Shown in pieces: positions 18,011-27,919 of a stretch of DNA of 64,000 nt. Made by a program: the position numbers and the translations under genes. Where the stretch lies: the NCBI GenBank assembly GCA_963742875.1, contig CAVUNO010000020.1:1-64000 (forward strand). Direction: 5' to 3'. Source of the stretch: Bog-532 sp963742875. GTDB lineage: Bacteria > Actinomycetota > Actinomycetes > Streptosporangiales > Streptosporangiaceae. The notes under the pieces are model-generated. The model saw only the letters and a program-made list of their open reading frames with translations, was not told the DNA's origin and searched no databases. Within the stretch, counting starts at the first letter, position 1. Every line of letters begins with the position of its first letter.

Positions 18011-18314
18011 ATGATGAGGCAGGTCCGCTGGAAGGAATGGAAGACCACCGCCGCCCGGCGGCACAATCTGCGGATACGAGGTATCTCTGAGAGCAACGTC
18101 CGGAAATGGGGCGGCAGCAGCAAGGGATACTGGCGGATTGCGGGCTCCCAGGTCCTCGGCGTGGCCCTGCCCAACACCTACTGGGACCACCTCGGCCTGA
18201 AAACCCTGACAGCAACCAGGCAGCGTCTCAATCCGACGGCTGACGAACCGCCGGATGCGGGCCCGCATGTCCGGTGGTGTGAGAGGGGGCGGGGGAACCC
18301 GCCCCCTACTCGAT
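18011..18314 (+). pseudogene. Tail of a fifth group II intron (RT C terminus, domains V/VI)
   Basis: The frame encodes MRQVRWKEWKTTAARRHNLR, then KWGGSSKGYWRIAGSQVLGV and NTYWDHLGL, the C terminus of an E. coli-type class D/B intron RT. Domain V lies at 18245-18278 (GCCGGATGCGG, GCCCGCATGTCCGGTGGT) and domain VI ends CCTACTCGAT at 18314, the usual 3' end of this class. The 5' end is missing, replaced by the DUF1003 gene on the other strand. Confidence 0.75.
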
Positions 18315-18421
18315 CTAAGCCGAAGTTGCCGTAGCTCTCCGTAGATATTGCTGGCTTCAAATGCCGAAACTCGTCAGCTTACGCCGGTTGCCGTAGAATC
18401 AGGTTTTCAGGCTCTTGGAAG

Positions 18422-19798
18422 TTAATCGGGATCGTGTTGCCGTCTGGTTACCAACCGCGTCCTCTTCCTGGTTACGTGTCGTGAGCGCCGTCGTGAACCC
18501 CTGGTGCAGGCCGTCCGGACGCGCCGGCGCTGGCTGGCCGGGTTGCGGAACCCGTATGCCATGCGGGCTTCGAGCTTGGCGAGCCGGTTCAGGCTCTCGG
18601 AAACGGCGTTCGTGACCCCGGTCAGGACCGCCGCGACGATCTCGTCCTCCCACCGGGATACCGTCCTGGCCAGGGACAGCAGCTCGGGGATGTCATCGTT
18701 TTGGGCGCACCAGTCGCAGCAGGCAAAGAGCCGGCCGCGGACGTCGCGCTCGCACGGGGCCGAGCCGGTGACGCGGGCCCGCAGGTTCAGGACGTCGCGG
18801 AGTTTCTCCTTGCCGATCCAGGCCGCAGCGATCTCCTGCCCGGCCGGATCACTGCCCAGGGCGGCCATGACCTTGGCGAACTGGCCCGGTGACAGGTGCT
18901 CCAGGTTCTGCACTAGCAGGCCCTTGATGCCATACTCCGGGTCGCCGGTCCGGCCGCGGCGGCCGTATTTGCCGCGCACCACCCGGCGCCGCACGTCCCC
19001 GGTCATTTTGACCGCCAGGTGCACGACGTGGAACAAGTCCGCCACCAGCTGCGCGCCGGGCAGCATCCGGCGCACCGCGGAGGCGTAGATGGTGCACATG
19101 TCGATCGCGACGACCCGGACCGCGTCCCGCCACGCCGGGGTGGCCAGCGCCAGCCAGTACGCGGCGTCATCAGCAGTGCGCCCTTCCACCTGCCCCAGCA
19201 GCCCCTGGCCGCCGGACAGGTCGAAGAAGCAGGTATGCCACCGGTCTGCGAGCAGCACGTACTCCCCGGTGTCCTCATCGATCCGCCACCGGGGCCGGCC
19301 GCGGCGGTGCTCGTCGATGCCCAGGTGCGCCACCGGTGCCGGGGCCTGCTCCAGCAGTGGGTCCGCCCGGGCAGCGAACGCCCCGTGCGCGACCGGCCAG
19401 GACATGCCGTTACCCCGGGCCGCCTCCGCCGGGGTGATGCCGCGCTCCGCGATCTCCGCCGCGGCCTGCTCCCGCAGCCGCCCGGTCAGCCGGCACCGCG
19501 GCGGCACCTGCGGCACCCACTCGGTGAACGTCTTCCGCTCACACTCCCCGGCTTCACATTTCCAGCGCCGCTTCACCCACCACACCTGCACCGCATCCAG
19601 GCCCCGGGCCACATCCCGCGGCTGGGTCAGCACCTGCTCATGGACCCGGCCCGCCACGGTGCCGCAGTCCGGGCACGCGCTAGCGGCTGCGTGATCAGTG
19701 ACCGCCCATACCTCCACCGTGCCGCCCGGCCCGGACTCCGCATCGGTGACCTGCAGGCCCTCCACGCCGAATAGCACAGACGCCGTATCGTGGAACAC
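18422..19798 (-). CDS. ISL3-family transposase
   Basis: From the GTG at 19798 (FHDTASVLFGVEGLQV) the protein has about 458 residues. It contains an N-terminal zinc finger (CPDCGTVAGRVHE; CEAGEC), an HTH region, and the DDE_Tnp_ISL3 core with GIDEHRRGRPRW, VVAIDMCTIYASAVRRMLPG, LVADLFHVVHLAVKM and the final Glu in GVTNAVSESLNRLAKLEARM. The end (GFRNPASQRRRV) is the normal family C terminus. The frame is intact. Terminal repeats start GGCTCTTGG near 18410 and probably GGCTCCTACG (complement) near 19860, but I cannot fix the ends. Confidence 0.9.
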   Translation of the reverse strand: MFHDTASVLFGVEGLQVTDAESGPGGTVEVWAVTDHAAASACPDCGTVAGRVHEQVLTQPRDVARGLDAVQVWWVKRRWKCEAGECERKTFTEWVPQVPPRCRLTGRLREQAAAEIAERGITPAEAARGNGMSWPVAHGAFAARADPLLEQAPAPVAHLGIDEHRRGRPRWRIDEDTGEYVLLADRWHTCFFDLSGGQGLLGQVEGRTADDAAYWLALATPAWRDAVRVVAIDMCTIYASAVRRMLPGAQLVADLFHVVHLAVKMTGDVRRRVVRGKYGRRGRTGDPEYGIKGLLVQNLEHLSPGQFAKVMAALGSDPAGQEIAAAWIGKEKLRDVLNLRARVTGSAPCERDVRGRLFACCDWCAQNDDIPELLSLARTVSRWEDEIVAAVLTGVTNAVSESLNRLAKLEARMAYGFRNPASQRRRVRTACTRGSRRRSRHVTRKRTRLVTRRQHDPD

Positions 19799-20235
19799 GA
19801 TGCCCGCGGCTTTCTGATGATCTTGAAGTCTTGTGGTGAGACCCAAGATCGTAGGAGCCGCGGGCTCCTTGGTCAGGGTGACACGCTGGTACCGGCCGCG
19901 CGAACTGGCAAGACCCCGCATCTGCCGGGCACCTTCAGCAACAGAGGAAGTCACCCAGAGTTATCGGGCGAAAGCAGCATCCCGGTTAACTTCGAAGAGC
20001 CGGTTTTCACGGTTCCCGCCGAGCATGCCGAGAGATTCGAGAGCGCCTCCTTGGCCCGGATCTGGCGCACAACTCCGGCTTCAGCGGCCCGGCTGGCTCC
20101 GCCCACATTGTGCCGTCGTTGCCGCCTGTGGGCAATGCGACGGGCGGCCGCTGCGAAACCGGGGTTATGGTATGTGAGGGAGTCAGCGACGGCCTGTTTG
20201 CCAGTCATCGTTCCAGTTCGTCAGCGCGGCGCCGG

Positions 20236-21219
20236 TCATTGGCCACTCTGCTGCGTATCGGTGCCGGTGATGCCCGGGGGGACGGCCTTGCCTTGCTCGA
20301 TGTCCTGGGACAGTTTGGCCTTGGCGGTCAGGGCCCCCTCGTCCAGCACACCGGAGCCTGCGGCCCGGGAGATGACGTCGCCGCCGCGGCCGCGCAGCAC
20401 GTACGCGAAGCCGACGGCGATCAGCGCACCGGCGACCGGCCCCACGAGGTACACCCAGTAGCTGGTCCAGTACCCGCTGGCCAGGGCGGGACCGAAGGAG
20501 CGGGCCGGGTTCATCGACACGCCGCTGACCGGAGCTGCCCACAGGCCCGCCAGGGCGATGTAGCCGCCGACGCCGAGCGCGGCGATCGCGCCGACGTTTT
20601 GCGCCGCGGACGCGGTGCCCAAGATCACGCTCACCAGCAGCGCGGTGAGCACGATCTCCATCAGCAGGGCCTGCCAGTTCTTGTACCCCGGGCCCGGCAG
20701 CGTCGCCCCCAGATGCTCGACGTTCCCGAATATCCAGCGCAGGAACAGGCAGGCCAGCGTCGCGCCGATGAGCTGGGTGACGATGTAGGCCGGGACACGC
20801 CTCCACGGGAAGTCCCCGCGCAGCGCGAAGGCCAGCGACACGGCCGGGTTCAGGTGCGCGCCGGAGACCGCGCCCATGAACAAGATGATCGCCATCACCA
20901 TCAGGCCCGGGGCCACGACCGCCGCGGCGAGGCTGATCTGCCCCTTGGCGTGCAAGAGCCCCCCGCCCGAGGCCGCCAGGACCAGCGCGAAGGTGCCCAG
21001 CAACTCCGAAAACAGCCGCCGCCGTGCCTGGCGCGGATCATCGAAGTCCTTGCGGTCCCCGAACTCAAGCAGGAGTATGTGGTGCGTGCGAGGGAAGGCC
21101 GCCCCCAGCGCCGCCGGGTCGATCTGCTGGGCCGTTGCCCCACTCACAGCATCCGTCCCCTGTGCGGTCCCGCGCGTCCCCGGACCGTCTTCCCGGCTCA
21201 CAGGCACATCGTCTGCCAT
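20236..21219 (-). CDS. Aquaporin / glycerol facilitator family channel (MIP)
   Basis: The 327-residue membrane protein has six hydrophobic segments and both pore motifs, SGAHLNPAVS in the first half and SGVSMNPARSFGPAL in the second. MIP channels conduct water or small neutral solutes across the cytoplasmic membrane. The N terminus (about 75 residues, polar, ending ARRRLFSELLGTFAL) and a 45-residue C-terminal tail are longer than in E. coli AqpZ. Residues that set glycerol versus water selectivity were not assigned. It is a lone gene among transposon remains, probably an original chromosomal gene. Confidence 0.9.
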   Translation of the reverse strand: MADDVPVSREDGPGTRGTAQGTDAVSGATAQQIDPAALGAAFPRTHHILLLEFGDRKDFDDPRQARRRLFSELLGTFALVLAASGGGLLHAKGQISLAAAVVAPGLMVMAIILFMGAVSGAHLNPAVSLAFALRGDFPWRRVPAYIVTQLIGATLACLFLRWIFGNVEHLGATLPGPGYKNWQALLMEIVLTALLVSVILGTASAAQNVGAIAALGVGGYIALAGLWAAPVSGVSMNPARSFGPALASGYWTSYWVYLVGPVAGALIAVGFAYVLRGRGGDVISRAAGSGVLDEGALTAKAKLSQDIEQGKAVPPGITGTDTQQSGQ

Positions 21220-21654
21220 GTCCCAGTCCCTCCATCAGCAGCACCGAAGAAGCTTCACAACGAGGATCGCAGGACCCTTGAACCCGGCAATCTGAGTACG
21301 CCCTCACACGACCGAACCGGCCACTCACCCCGGCCCGAACGACTCCATCCCGCCGCCCCGCACAGTCCCGGCAACGGCCCACACGCAAATCTCCATGAGG
21401 CGGCCCTGACGCCCAACTCTGCATTGTCGCAGCCGCTCATAGTAAGACATTCTGAGCGGCCACACCTGGTCGCAGACGTCGGGACCGACGAGCAAATATT
21501 CGGTCTGGAGCATTCCTCTGGAGGTAGACCTCGCTCCTGTTTCCGGCGGGTTGTGACATGGCGTGACCGGCTGGGGCGGCTTACGTTGGGTGTCCGTTTC
21601 AATCGCTGGGACCCGCAGCTGGCCCAGCCTCTCGGATCCCAGCCCGGCCGGGAG
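21220..21654. other. Intergenic region without a recognisable gene
   Basis: This stretch lies between the divergent aquaporin and integrase genes. Several open frames cross it but all look like shadow readings. I see no terminator or clear promoter. Confidence 0.4.
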
Positions 21655-22297
21655 GTGCTCGATGACCACCGCTGCCCATCCACTGCCCTCGCCACGATCC
21701 AGCCCGCCTTCACCGACCCCGAACGGCTTGCGCTTGCGGGGTTCCTGGCCGGGTACCGCGGGCTGACCCGTGAGGCCTATGCACTGGACCTGCGCCAGTT
21801 CACCACCTGGTGCCGCGCCCGCTCCCTGCCCCTGTTCGCGGTCCGCCGGGCCGACATCGAGTGCTTCGCCCGGGAGCTGGAAGCTGGGGGCCGCGCCCGC
21901 GCGACCGTCACCCGCCGGCTGTCCACCATCGCCGGGTTCTACAAATGCGCCGTCGAAGAAGAGCTCCTGGACCACTCCCCGGCCGCCCACGTGCGGCGTC
22001 CCCGCCTGGACTATGAGTCCCATGCCACCGCCCTGGACCGCAACGAGCTCGGCGCGCTGCTGGTGGCGGCCGGGCTCGGCCCGCCGGCCGAGCACGCGCT
22101 GATCTCCCTGCTCGCGCTGAACGGGCTTCGGGTCTCGGAGGCCACCGGCGCCGACATCGAGCACCTGGGCCTGGAACGTGGGCACCGGACCTAGACGATT
22201 ACCCGCAAGGGCGGCAAGGTCGTCACCATCCCGCTCGCCCCCCGCACCGCCCGGGCGATCGACCTGGCCACCGGGGAACGCCGCGACGGCCTGTGCC
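21655..22297 (+). pseudogene. Tyrosine recombinase (phage-type integrase), nonsense mutation and truncated
   Basis: From the GTG at 21655 the frame gives an N-terminal core-binding domain (LAGYRGLTREAYALDLRQFT, RRLSTIAGFYKCAVEEELLD) and the start of the catalytic domain with LISLLALNGLRVSEATGADI, which has the first catalytic Arg. A TAG at 22192-22194 stands where the family has Leu; the same frame continues beyond it with TITRKGGKVVTIPLAPRTAR up to about 22297. The His-x-x-Arg and Tyr residues are gone. It is a decayed integrase, plausibly of the element once inserted in the tRNA-Gly at 28713. Confidence 0.85.
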
Positions 22298-22359
22298 GCT
22301 TGAATACTCGATTGGATAGCTGACCTGCACGATCGCCAGCAGGCTTGTGGCGGTGATGG

Positions 22360-22863
22360 TTGGCTGGCGGGGTGCTGCTCAAGATCGTCTACCTGCTAGT
22401 TCGCCGGATACTCGGGTTCACTGCCCTGGCATTCCGCGGGGACCAGTCGAAGGAGGCTGAGCTGCTGGTGTTCCGGCACGAGAACGCGGTGCTGCGCCGC
22501 CACGCCGGCCGGATCCGGTACGAGCCAGCTGACCGGGTGTGGTTCGCCGCGCTGGCACGACTCATCCCGCGCAGGCGCTGGACCGAAATCTTCCCCGTCA
22601 CGCCAGCGACACTCCTGGCCTGGCACCGCAGGCTGGCCGCCAGCAGGTACGACATGAGCAATAGCCGCAAGCCCGGCCGCCCGCCGACCGTCCCAGGCAT
22701 CGCCCGCCTTGTCGTCCGGCTGGCGAAGGAGAACCCGCTGTGGGGATACCGCCGCATCCACGGCGAGGTGACGAAGCTCGGCCTCTTCGTCGCGCCGTCC
22801 ACGGTATGGGAGATCCTGCATGCCGCAGGCATCGATCCGGCACTGCGCCGGTCAGGCCCGACC
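22360..22863 (+). pseudogene. Integrase-core transposase, N-terminal half
   Basis: The piece encodes LLVFRHENAVLRRHAGRIRY, PRRRWTEIFPVTPATLLAWH, KPGRPPTVPGIARLVVRLAK and ENPLWGYRRIHGEV, ending at RRSGPT. This is the HTH and linker half of an IS3/IS481-like transposase. The frame continues at 28257 with WRQFLHAQAAGILAVDFLHV; the two parts are in phase once the intron at 22864-28256 is removed. The start is a TTG at 22360 or a GTG at 22372. Confidence 0.85.
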
Positions 22864-22959
22864 GCCGGGTAGCCCCGGTGCATTGCTGCACCGGGGCCCC
22901 CTCAGGACCGCGCATGCCACTCATCGCGGCACGCGGCCCAAGCAAGCCGCTGGGGCGGT

Positions 22960-24759
22960 TCAGTTCGTCTGCTGCAGCACAGTGTTTCCCGCCAGCCGGG
23001 ACGGATGTTTCGTCCGGTGGCAGGTGGCGTGTACGAGGTGTGTCCGGTTGCTGCGTGCGGCGCTGGGCGTGTCGTGGTGGACCAGGTAGTCCGCCGTGAT
23101 CGCCTTCTTAGTGACCCATAGGAACCAGTGTTCCCAGCCCTGGGGAGACTGGGGGAGCTGGTGGGGGGTCAGCAGGTTTTCCCCGCATAGGCTGCACCGC
23201 CCGTCCTGCCTGGACAGCAGGCGGACGGTGTAGGAGTCCAGCGGGGGTTTGACCTTCTGGCGGCGTTGCGCCCAGTACCCGGCCAGGGCGGGGTCATCGG
23301 GTGATGCCCCGCCTTTGACCAGGGTGTGCCGCACGATATCGGTCCAGGACGGTTTCGGCAGGTAGGCGCCGGTGTCTTTATCGCCGAATACCCACCGGTC
23401 GTTCCTGAACTTGCTGAACTTCCCGAAGTACCGGCCGATGATCCAGTGCCTGGGCTTGTTCGGGTGGCTCCAGCACGCCCACTTATAGGTGAGCTTCCAC
23501 AGGTAGTCGGTTAGGGCAGCGAACACCCTGGTCGACACCACCGTCCGGTAGTAGGCGACCCAGCCCCGCACGATTGGGGCGATCTTCGCCAGTACCGCTG
23601 CGATGTTGGACCCGCGGAGTGACCGGAACTCCTTCGCAAGCCTGTCCCGGAACCTCTTGATGGCCGTGGCGCTCGGCTTGATGAGCAGCTTGCCGTTGGG
23701 GTAGCGGCGGAGATTGAATGCGAGGAAATCGAACCCCTCAGTAACGGGGACGATCCGGGTTTTGGCTTCGTTGAACGCCAGCCCTCTCGGCTCCAGCCAC
23801 TCGGCCAGCCGTGCCTTGACCTGCTCGGCGTCCTGCCTGGAGTGGCAGCACCCGACCAGGTCGTCGGCATATCTAGTGAGCGCCGGGCTGCCGGCCTTAA
23901 ACTCCCTGGTGTGAGAGCCTGTCCGGTATCGGACGCCTGCGGCCTCTTCCAGCCCGTGCAATGCGATATTCAACAGCAAAGGTGAAATTACGCCGCCCTG
24001 TGGAGTTCCCTCCTCCGTGGGCGAGTACCCTTTCCCGGCCTCGAAAATCCCTGCCCTCAGCCAGCCTGCGATCATTTCCCTCGCGGGGAAGCCGCCGATC
24101 GCCTTGAGCAGGTGCTCGTGGCCGATTTTGTCGAATGCGCCCGCCAGGTCGGCATCTAGAATCCACACCCGTTTGCCTTTCCCGCGCAGGGTGTTAAACA
24201 ATGATCCTATTGCGTCGTGGCAGCCGCGGCCCGGCCGGAACCCATAAGATCTGGGCTCGAACCGGGCCTCCCACTCGGGTTCCAGCGCATTACGGACCCG
24301 AGCCTGGTGGCATCTGTCCAGAATAACCGGAATTCCGAGTGGTCGCATTTTTGTCTTATCACTGGCTTTCGGGATATACACCCGCCGGACCGGGGAAGGC
24401 TGATGCGAGCCCCTCGTGGCGTGCACCCGCACCGCCATCTCGGCCCGTGCCTGGCTGGTCAGCGCGACCAGCCCATCGATCCCTGCGGTCTTGCGGCCCG
24501 TATTGCGCTGCGTGACCTGGCGCACGCTTACCAGCGTGTTATGCCAGCTGCGCAGCATCAGCTTCTGCAGGTCCACAGCCGTGGCCATGTCCCTTTCCTG
24601 CACCGCCTTGAAGATCCTGCTTCGCAGCCGCCGTACCTCCTCCTCGCAGCGCCGCCAGTCCACACACTCCCAGGCGTCGCCGTCGAAAGCCGGGAATACC
24701 GGCCGGGGGTCCTCCGGTCCGTTCACCGAGGTGTCCAACTTATCCTTTGGTTCCGGCAT
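22960..24759 (-). CDS. ltrA: Group II intron reverse transcriptase/maturase with HNH endonuclease (intron 6)
   Basis: The 599-residue protein has all RT blocks: NTGRKTAGIDGLVAL, LGIPVILDRCHQARVRNALE, YGFRPGRGCHDAI, LDADLAGAFDKIGHEHLL, EGTPQGGVISPLLLNIAL and the catalytic RYADDLVGCC. The maturase domain (IVRGWVAYYRTVVSTRVFAA) is followed by a C-terminal HNH nuclease with CSLCGENLL and HLVHATCHRTKH. With all activities preserved the protein may be functional, although its ribozyme is split by IS21. It is related to the intron 1 RT, including a shared N-terminal PEPKxKLDT. Confidence 0.92.
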   Translation of the reverse strand: MPEPKDKLDTSVNGPEDPRPVFPAFDGDAWECVDWRRCEEEVRRLRSRIFKAVQERDMATAVDLQKLMLRSWHNTLVSVRQVTQRNTGRKTAGIDGLVALTSQARAEMAVRVHATRGSHQPSPVRRVYIPKASDKTKMRPLGIPVILDRCHQARVRNALEPEWEARFEPRSYGFRPGRGCHDAIGSLFNTLRGKGKRVWILDADLAGAFDKIGHEHLLKAIGGFPAREMIAGWLRAGIFEAGKGYSPTEEGTPQGGVISPLLLNIALHGLEEAAGVRYRTGSHTREFKAGSPALTRYADDLVGCCHSRQDAEQVKARLAEWLEPRGLAFNEAKTRIVPVTEGFDFLAFNLRRYPNGKLLIKPSATAIKRFRDRLAKEFRSLRGSNIAAVLAKIAPIVRGWVAYYRTVVSTRVFAALTDYLWKLTYKWACWSHPNKPRHWIIGRYFGKFSKFRNDRWVFGDKDTGAYLPKPSWTDIVRHTLVKGGASPDDPALAGYWAQRRQKVKPPLDSYTVRLLSRQDGRCSLCGENLLTPHQLPQSPQGWEHWFLWVTKKAITADYLVHHDTPSAARSNRTHLVHATCHRTKHPSRLAGNTVLQQTN

Positions 24760-25388
24760 TTGCTTCTGTTTCGCTTCAAAGGCTCACCTGCCCACGTCAG
24801 CGTCCTTTCGGACCCGAGCACCGGCTCGGTATCCGGCCAGTTATACAAAGACCATCCGGGAGGAGTTCCCGATCCTGCGGCCCCTGACTTCCTGCTGCCT
24901 TTCAGCTGCCGGCATTCGCTTTTTGAGCACCCTGTCCTGCCAGGGAATTCAGCCCCCCTTACGGTCGGCTTACCGCACCGCCTGCGCATACCCGCGCCTG
25001 AGATGCGGACCCATGGCACGGTTTCCACGTTCCGCGCGCGTGAGACCCAGACCGGGCCGGGCGCTCTCTGTACCCCGGGAACAGCGGTGCTCACCGGCCA
25101 CGCTCCATCCGCGGCCGCCGCCTGCCGCCTCTCAACGGCTGGTCCCTGCCACCCCGGCGGCACAACCCAGCCCGGGATGTGAACTTGACGAGGCATGACG
25201 ACGGTCACGAGAAACTGCCCGGAGACGGCCAGATGACGGCCCGCTGGCGGACATGAGAATTGCCCGGTGGCGGCCATCGGATCTGCCCGACACGAACTGA
25301 TCATTCCCGCCCGGTTCCCGGGTGGGGGTCCCCTTCCCGGTTTGGCTGGTCAGCGCCAACTGATTCCAGCTTCCCGGGAAGGGGACGC

Positions 25389-26894
25389 GTGAAGAGTGCC
25401 GAGGAGATCATGAACATCCTGGAGGCGTACGACCTGACGGGGTTGTACCGAGACGCAGCCGAGCTTGCGGGCTGCTCGCATCACACGGTAGCTCGCTGGG
25501 TGCGGGCCAGGAACGCAGGGCACCTGGTGCCCGGGGCCGCGGCGCCCCGGGACTCGGTGGTGGCCGGCGTGTACCTGGAGAAGATCGAGGAGGTCGTCGA
25601 ACGCAGCAAGGGCAAGATCCGCGCCGATAAGGTGCACCGGACGATCACCGCGATGGGGTATCGCGGGTCGGAGCGGACGACGCGGCGGGCGGTCGCGCGG
25701 GCGAAGGAGGCATGGTTCGCGGGGCGGCGCAGGGTGCACCGGCCGTGGATCGCTGAGCCGGGCATGTGGGCGCAGTACGACTTCGGCGACGGGCCATTGA
25801 TCGGCGGGGCGGCCACGGTGCTGTTTTGCCTGTGGGTCGCCTGGTGCCGGTTCCGGGTTGTGATCCCGCTGCTGGACAAGACCCAGGCGTCGGTGTGGGC
25901 GGCGTGCGACGCGGCGTTCCGGAAGACCGGCGGGATCCCGACCTGCCTGCTGACCGACAACGAGAAGACCGTGACCGTCGAGCACGTGGCCGGGATCCCG
26001 GTCCGCAACCCCGGGGCGGTGGAGTTCGGCCGGCATTACGGCCTGACCGTCGCGACCTGCGTGCCGTATGACCCGGCCTCCAAGGGCGGGTCGGAGTCGA
26101 CGGTGAAGCTGGCCAAGGCCGACCTGGTCCCGACGGAGGTGAACCTGCGGGCGGCCTACGGCAGTTTCGGCGAGCTGGAGGCCGCGTGCGCTGCGTTCTG
26201 CGAGGAGGTCAACGCGCGGCCGCACCGGATCACCCGCCGGGCGCCGGCGGAGATGCTCACCGAGGAGCGGGCCCGGCTGCACCCGGTGCCCGCGGCGCCG
26301 TTCACCGCGGCGCTGGGGGTGGCCCGCCGGGTGGACATGATGTCGCTGGTGACGTTCGAGGGCGGCCAGTACTCGGTGCCGCACCAGCTGGCCGGGCAGC
26401 CGGTCTATGTCCGCCGGCACGGCGAGCACGTCGTGATCAGCCACGCCGGCCCGGACGGGGCCGCCGAAGTGGCCCGGCACCTGCAGACGTCGCCGGGCAG
26501 CCCGCGGGTGGTGGATGCGCACTACCCGCCCGCCCCGCCCGGGGCGCTGAACCGGGAGCCGAAAGCCCGCACCGGGGCCGAGGGCGAGTTCCTCGCGATC
26601 GGGTCCGGCGCCGGGCTGTGGCTGGCCGAGGCCGCCGCAGCCGGCACTGCCCGGATCCGGGCCAAGATGGGCCAGGCCGTCCAGCTCGCCGCCCTGCACG
26701 GGGCCGTGGCTGTGGACCGGGCACTCGGCCAGGCCGCCGCGGCCGGCCGGTTCGCCGACGGCGACCTGGCCTCCATCCTGGCCCACCAGGCAGCCGCCGC
26801 GCCCGGCGAGCCGTCCCGCGCCGGGCAAGACCGCACCCTCGCCCAGGGCACCGGCGGCTGGGCCCTCCGCGACGGGACGGAGGCAGGCCGGTGA
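25389..26894 (+). CDS. istA: IS21-family transposase IstA
   Basis: The 501-residue product starts at a GTG (KSAEEIMNILEAYDLTG) preceded by GGGAAGGGGA. It has an N-terminal HTH (AAELAGCSHHTVARWVRARN), an rve integrase core with the DDE residues in WAQYDFGDGP, CLLTDNEKTV and PASKGGSESTVKLAK, and a C-terminal beta-barrel region (YSVPHQLAGQPVYVRRHGEH). IstA with IstB carries out transposition. Its stop overlaps the next GTG (GTGA). Confidence 0.93.
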   Translation: MKSAEEIMNILEAYDLTGLYRDAAELAGCSHHTVARWVRARNAGHLVPGAAAPRDSVVAGVYLEKIEEVVERSKGKIRADKVHRTITAMGYRGSERTTRRAVARAKEAWFAGRRRVHRPWIAEPGMWAQYDFGDGPLIGGAATVLFCLWVAWCRFRVVIPLLDKTQASVWAACDAAFRKTGGIPTCLLTDNEKTVTVEHVAGIPVRNPGAVEFGRHYGLTVATCVPYDPASKGGSESTVKLAKADLVPTEVNLRAAYGSFGELEAACAAFCEEVNARPHRITRRAPAEMLTEERARLHPVPAAPFTAALGVARRVDMMSLVTFEGGQYSVPHQLAGQPVYVRRHGEHVVISHAGPDGAAEVARHLQTSPGSPRVVDAHYPPAPPGALNREPKARTGAEGEFLAIGSGAGLWLAEAAAAGTARIRAKMGQAVQLAALHGAVAVDRALGQAAAAGRFADGDLASILAHQAAAAPGEPSRAGQDRTLAQGTGGWALRDGTEAGR

Positions 26895-27142
26895 CGCTCC
26901 GCAAACCCGGCCAGGACGCCATCTTGACCGCCGGCGACATCGCCTTCCTCCGCCAGGTGCTGGTCAGCTGCACGTTCGCGCTGGCCTGGGCCGGAGCCCA
27001 CGCCGGCCCGGATTACCACCAGGCCCTCGGCGACATCACCGGAGCTGCCGGCCGCTCCCGCACCGCCGGATCGCTGTATTCCGACGTCTGCCTCGCGATC
27101 GACTACCTCGACTTCGCCGGGCCCGCCGGGAGCGCCCGGTGA
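26891..27142 (+). CDS. Small protein between istA and istB
   Basis: An 83-codon frame begins GTGA over the istA stop and ends TGA over the next GTG, so all three frames are coupled. The sequence (RKPGQDAILTAGDIAFLRQV, AGPDYHQALGDITGAAGR, DVCLAIDYLDFAG) looks like a real helical protein. Classical IS21 has only istA and istB. The function is unknown; some actinobacterial IS21 relatives may carry such a gene, which I cannot verify here. Confidence 0.6.
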   Translation: MTLRKPGQDAILTAGDIAFLRQVLVSCTFALAWAGAHAGPDYHQALGDITGAAGRSRTAGSLYSDVCLAIDYLDFAGPAGSAR

Positions 27143-27919
27143 CCGCCGCGGCACCGGCCCCGCCGCCGCTGGACGAGGGCCTGGAACGGCTGCTGCGCCG
27201 GATGCGGCTGCCGTACATGCGCCGCGCCGCCCCGGAGGTCATCGCCACCGCCAAGGCCCAGCGGTGGGACCCCGCCGAGGTGCTCCGGGCGCTGCTAGCA
27301 GAGGAAGTCGCCGGCCGGGACCGGTCCTCGCTGGCCACCCGCCGCGCCCGGGCCGCGTTCCCCACCGGCAAGACGTTCGACGCCTGGGACCGAGACGCTG
27401 TTGTCAGTACCCGCCCCCACCCAGGCGGCGCTGCGCACCCTGGAATGGGTCGGCCGACACGAGAACCTCGTCGTCTGCGGACCGTCCGGGACCGGCAAGA
27501 CGTTCCTGCTCGAAGCCCTCGGGCAGGCCGCCGTCGAGGCCGGCAAGAACGTCGCCTGGTTCACCCTCGAACAGCTTGGCGCCCTGGTCCGCCGGCACCG
27601 CGCCGACGACTCGGTGACCAAGGCCATCACCCGCATCCTGCGCGCGGACCTGGCCGTGGTCGATGACATCGGGCTGCTTCCCGTCGGGCCTGATGCCGCC
27701 GAGGGACTCTACCGCTTGGTCGATGCCGCATACGAGCGCCGCTCGGTTGCGGTCAGCTCCAACCTTCACCCGTCCGGATTCGACGAGCTGATGCCCAAGA
27801 CATTGGCCACGGCCACGGTCGATCGGCTGATGCATCACGCGCACGTCTGCCAGACCGCCGGCGAGAGCATCCGGCTCACCCAGGCCATCGCCGGGCAGGG
27901 GGTGGTCCCGCTGAGCTAG
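27139..27919 (+). pseudogene. istB: IS21 helper ATPase IstB, split by a frameshift
   Basis: The N terminus (LDEGLERLLRRMRLPYMRRA, ATRRARAAFPTGKTFDAWD) ends in one frame at about 27397. The AAA+ part continues in another (SVPAPTQAALRTLEWVGRHE, Walker A GPSGTGKT, Walker B LAVVDDIGLLPV, sensor VAVSSNLHPSGFDELMP). IstB is the ATPase that remodels target DNA for IstA. A single-base change near GACGCTGTTGTCAG is enough to split it; a programmed frameshift is possible but I see no clear slippery heptamer. Confidence 0.75.

Noticed and set aside
21325..22185. 286-codon minus-strand frame
   Set aside because: Antisense to the integrase remnant and without motifs.
25350..26828. 492-codon minus-strand open frame
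   Set aside because: Antisense to istA; no recognisable domain.
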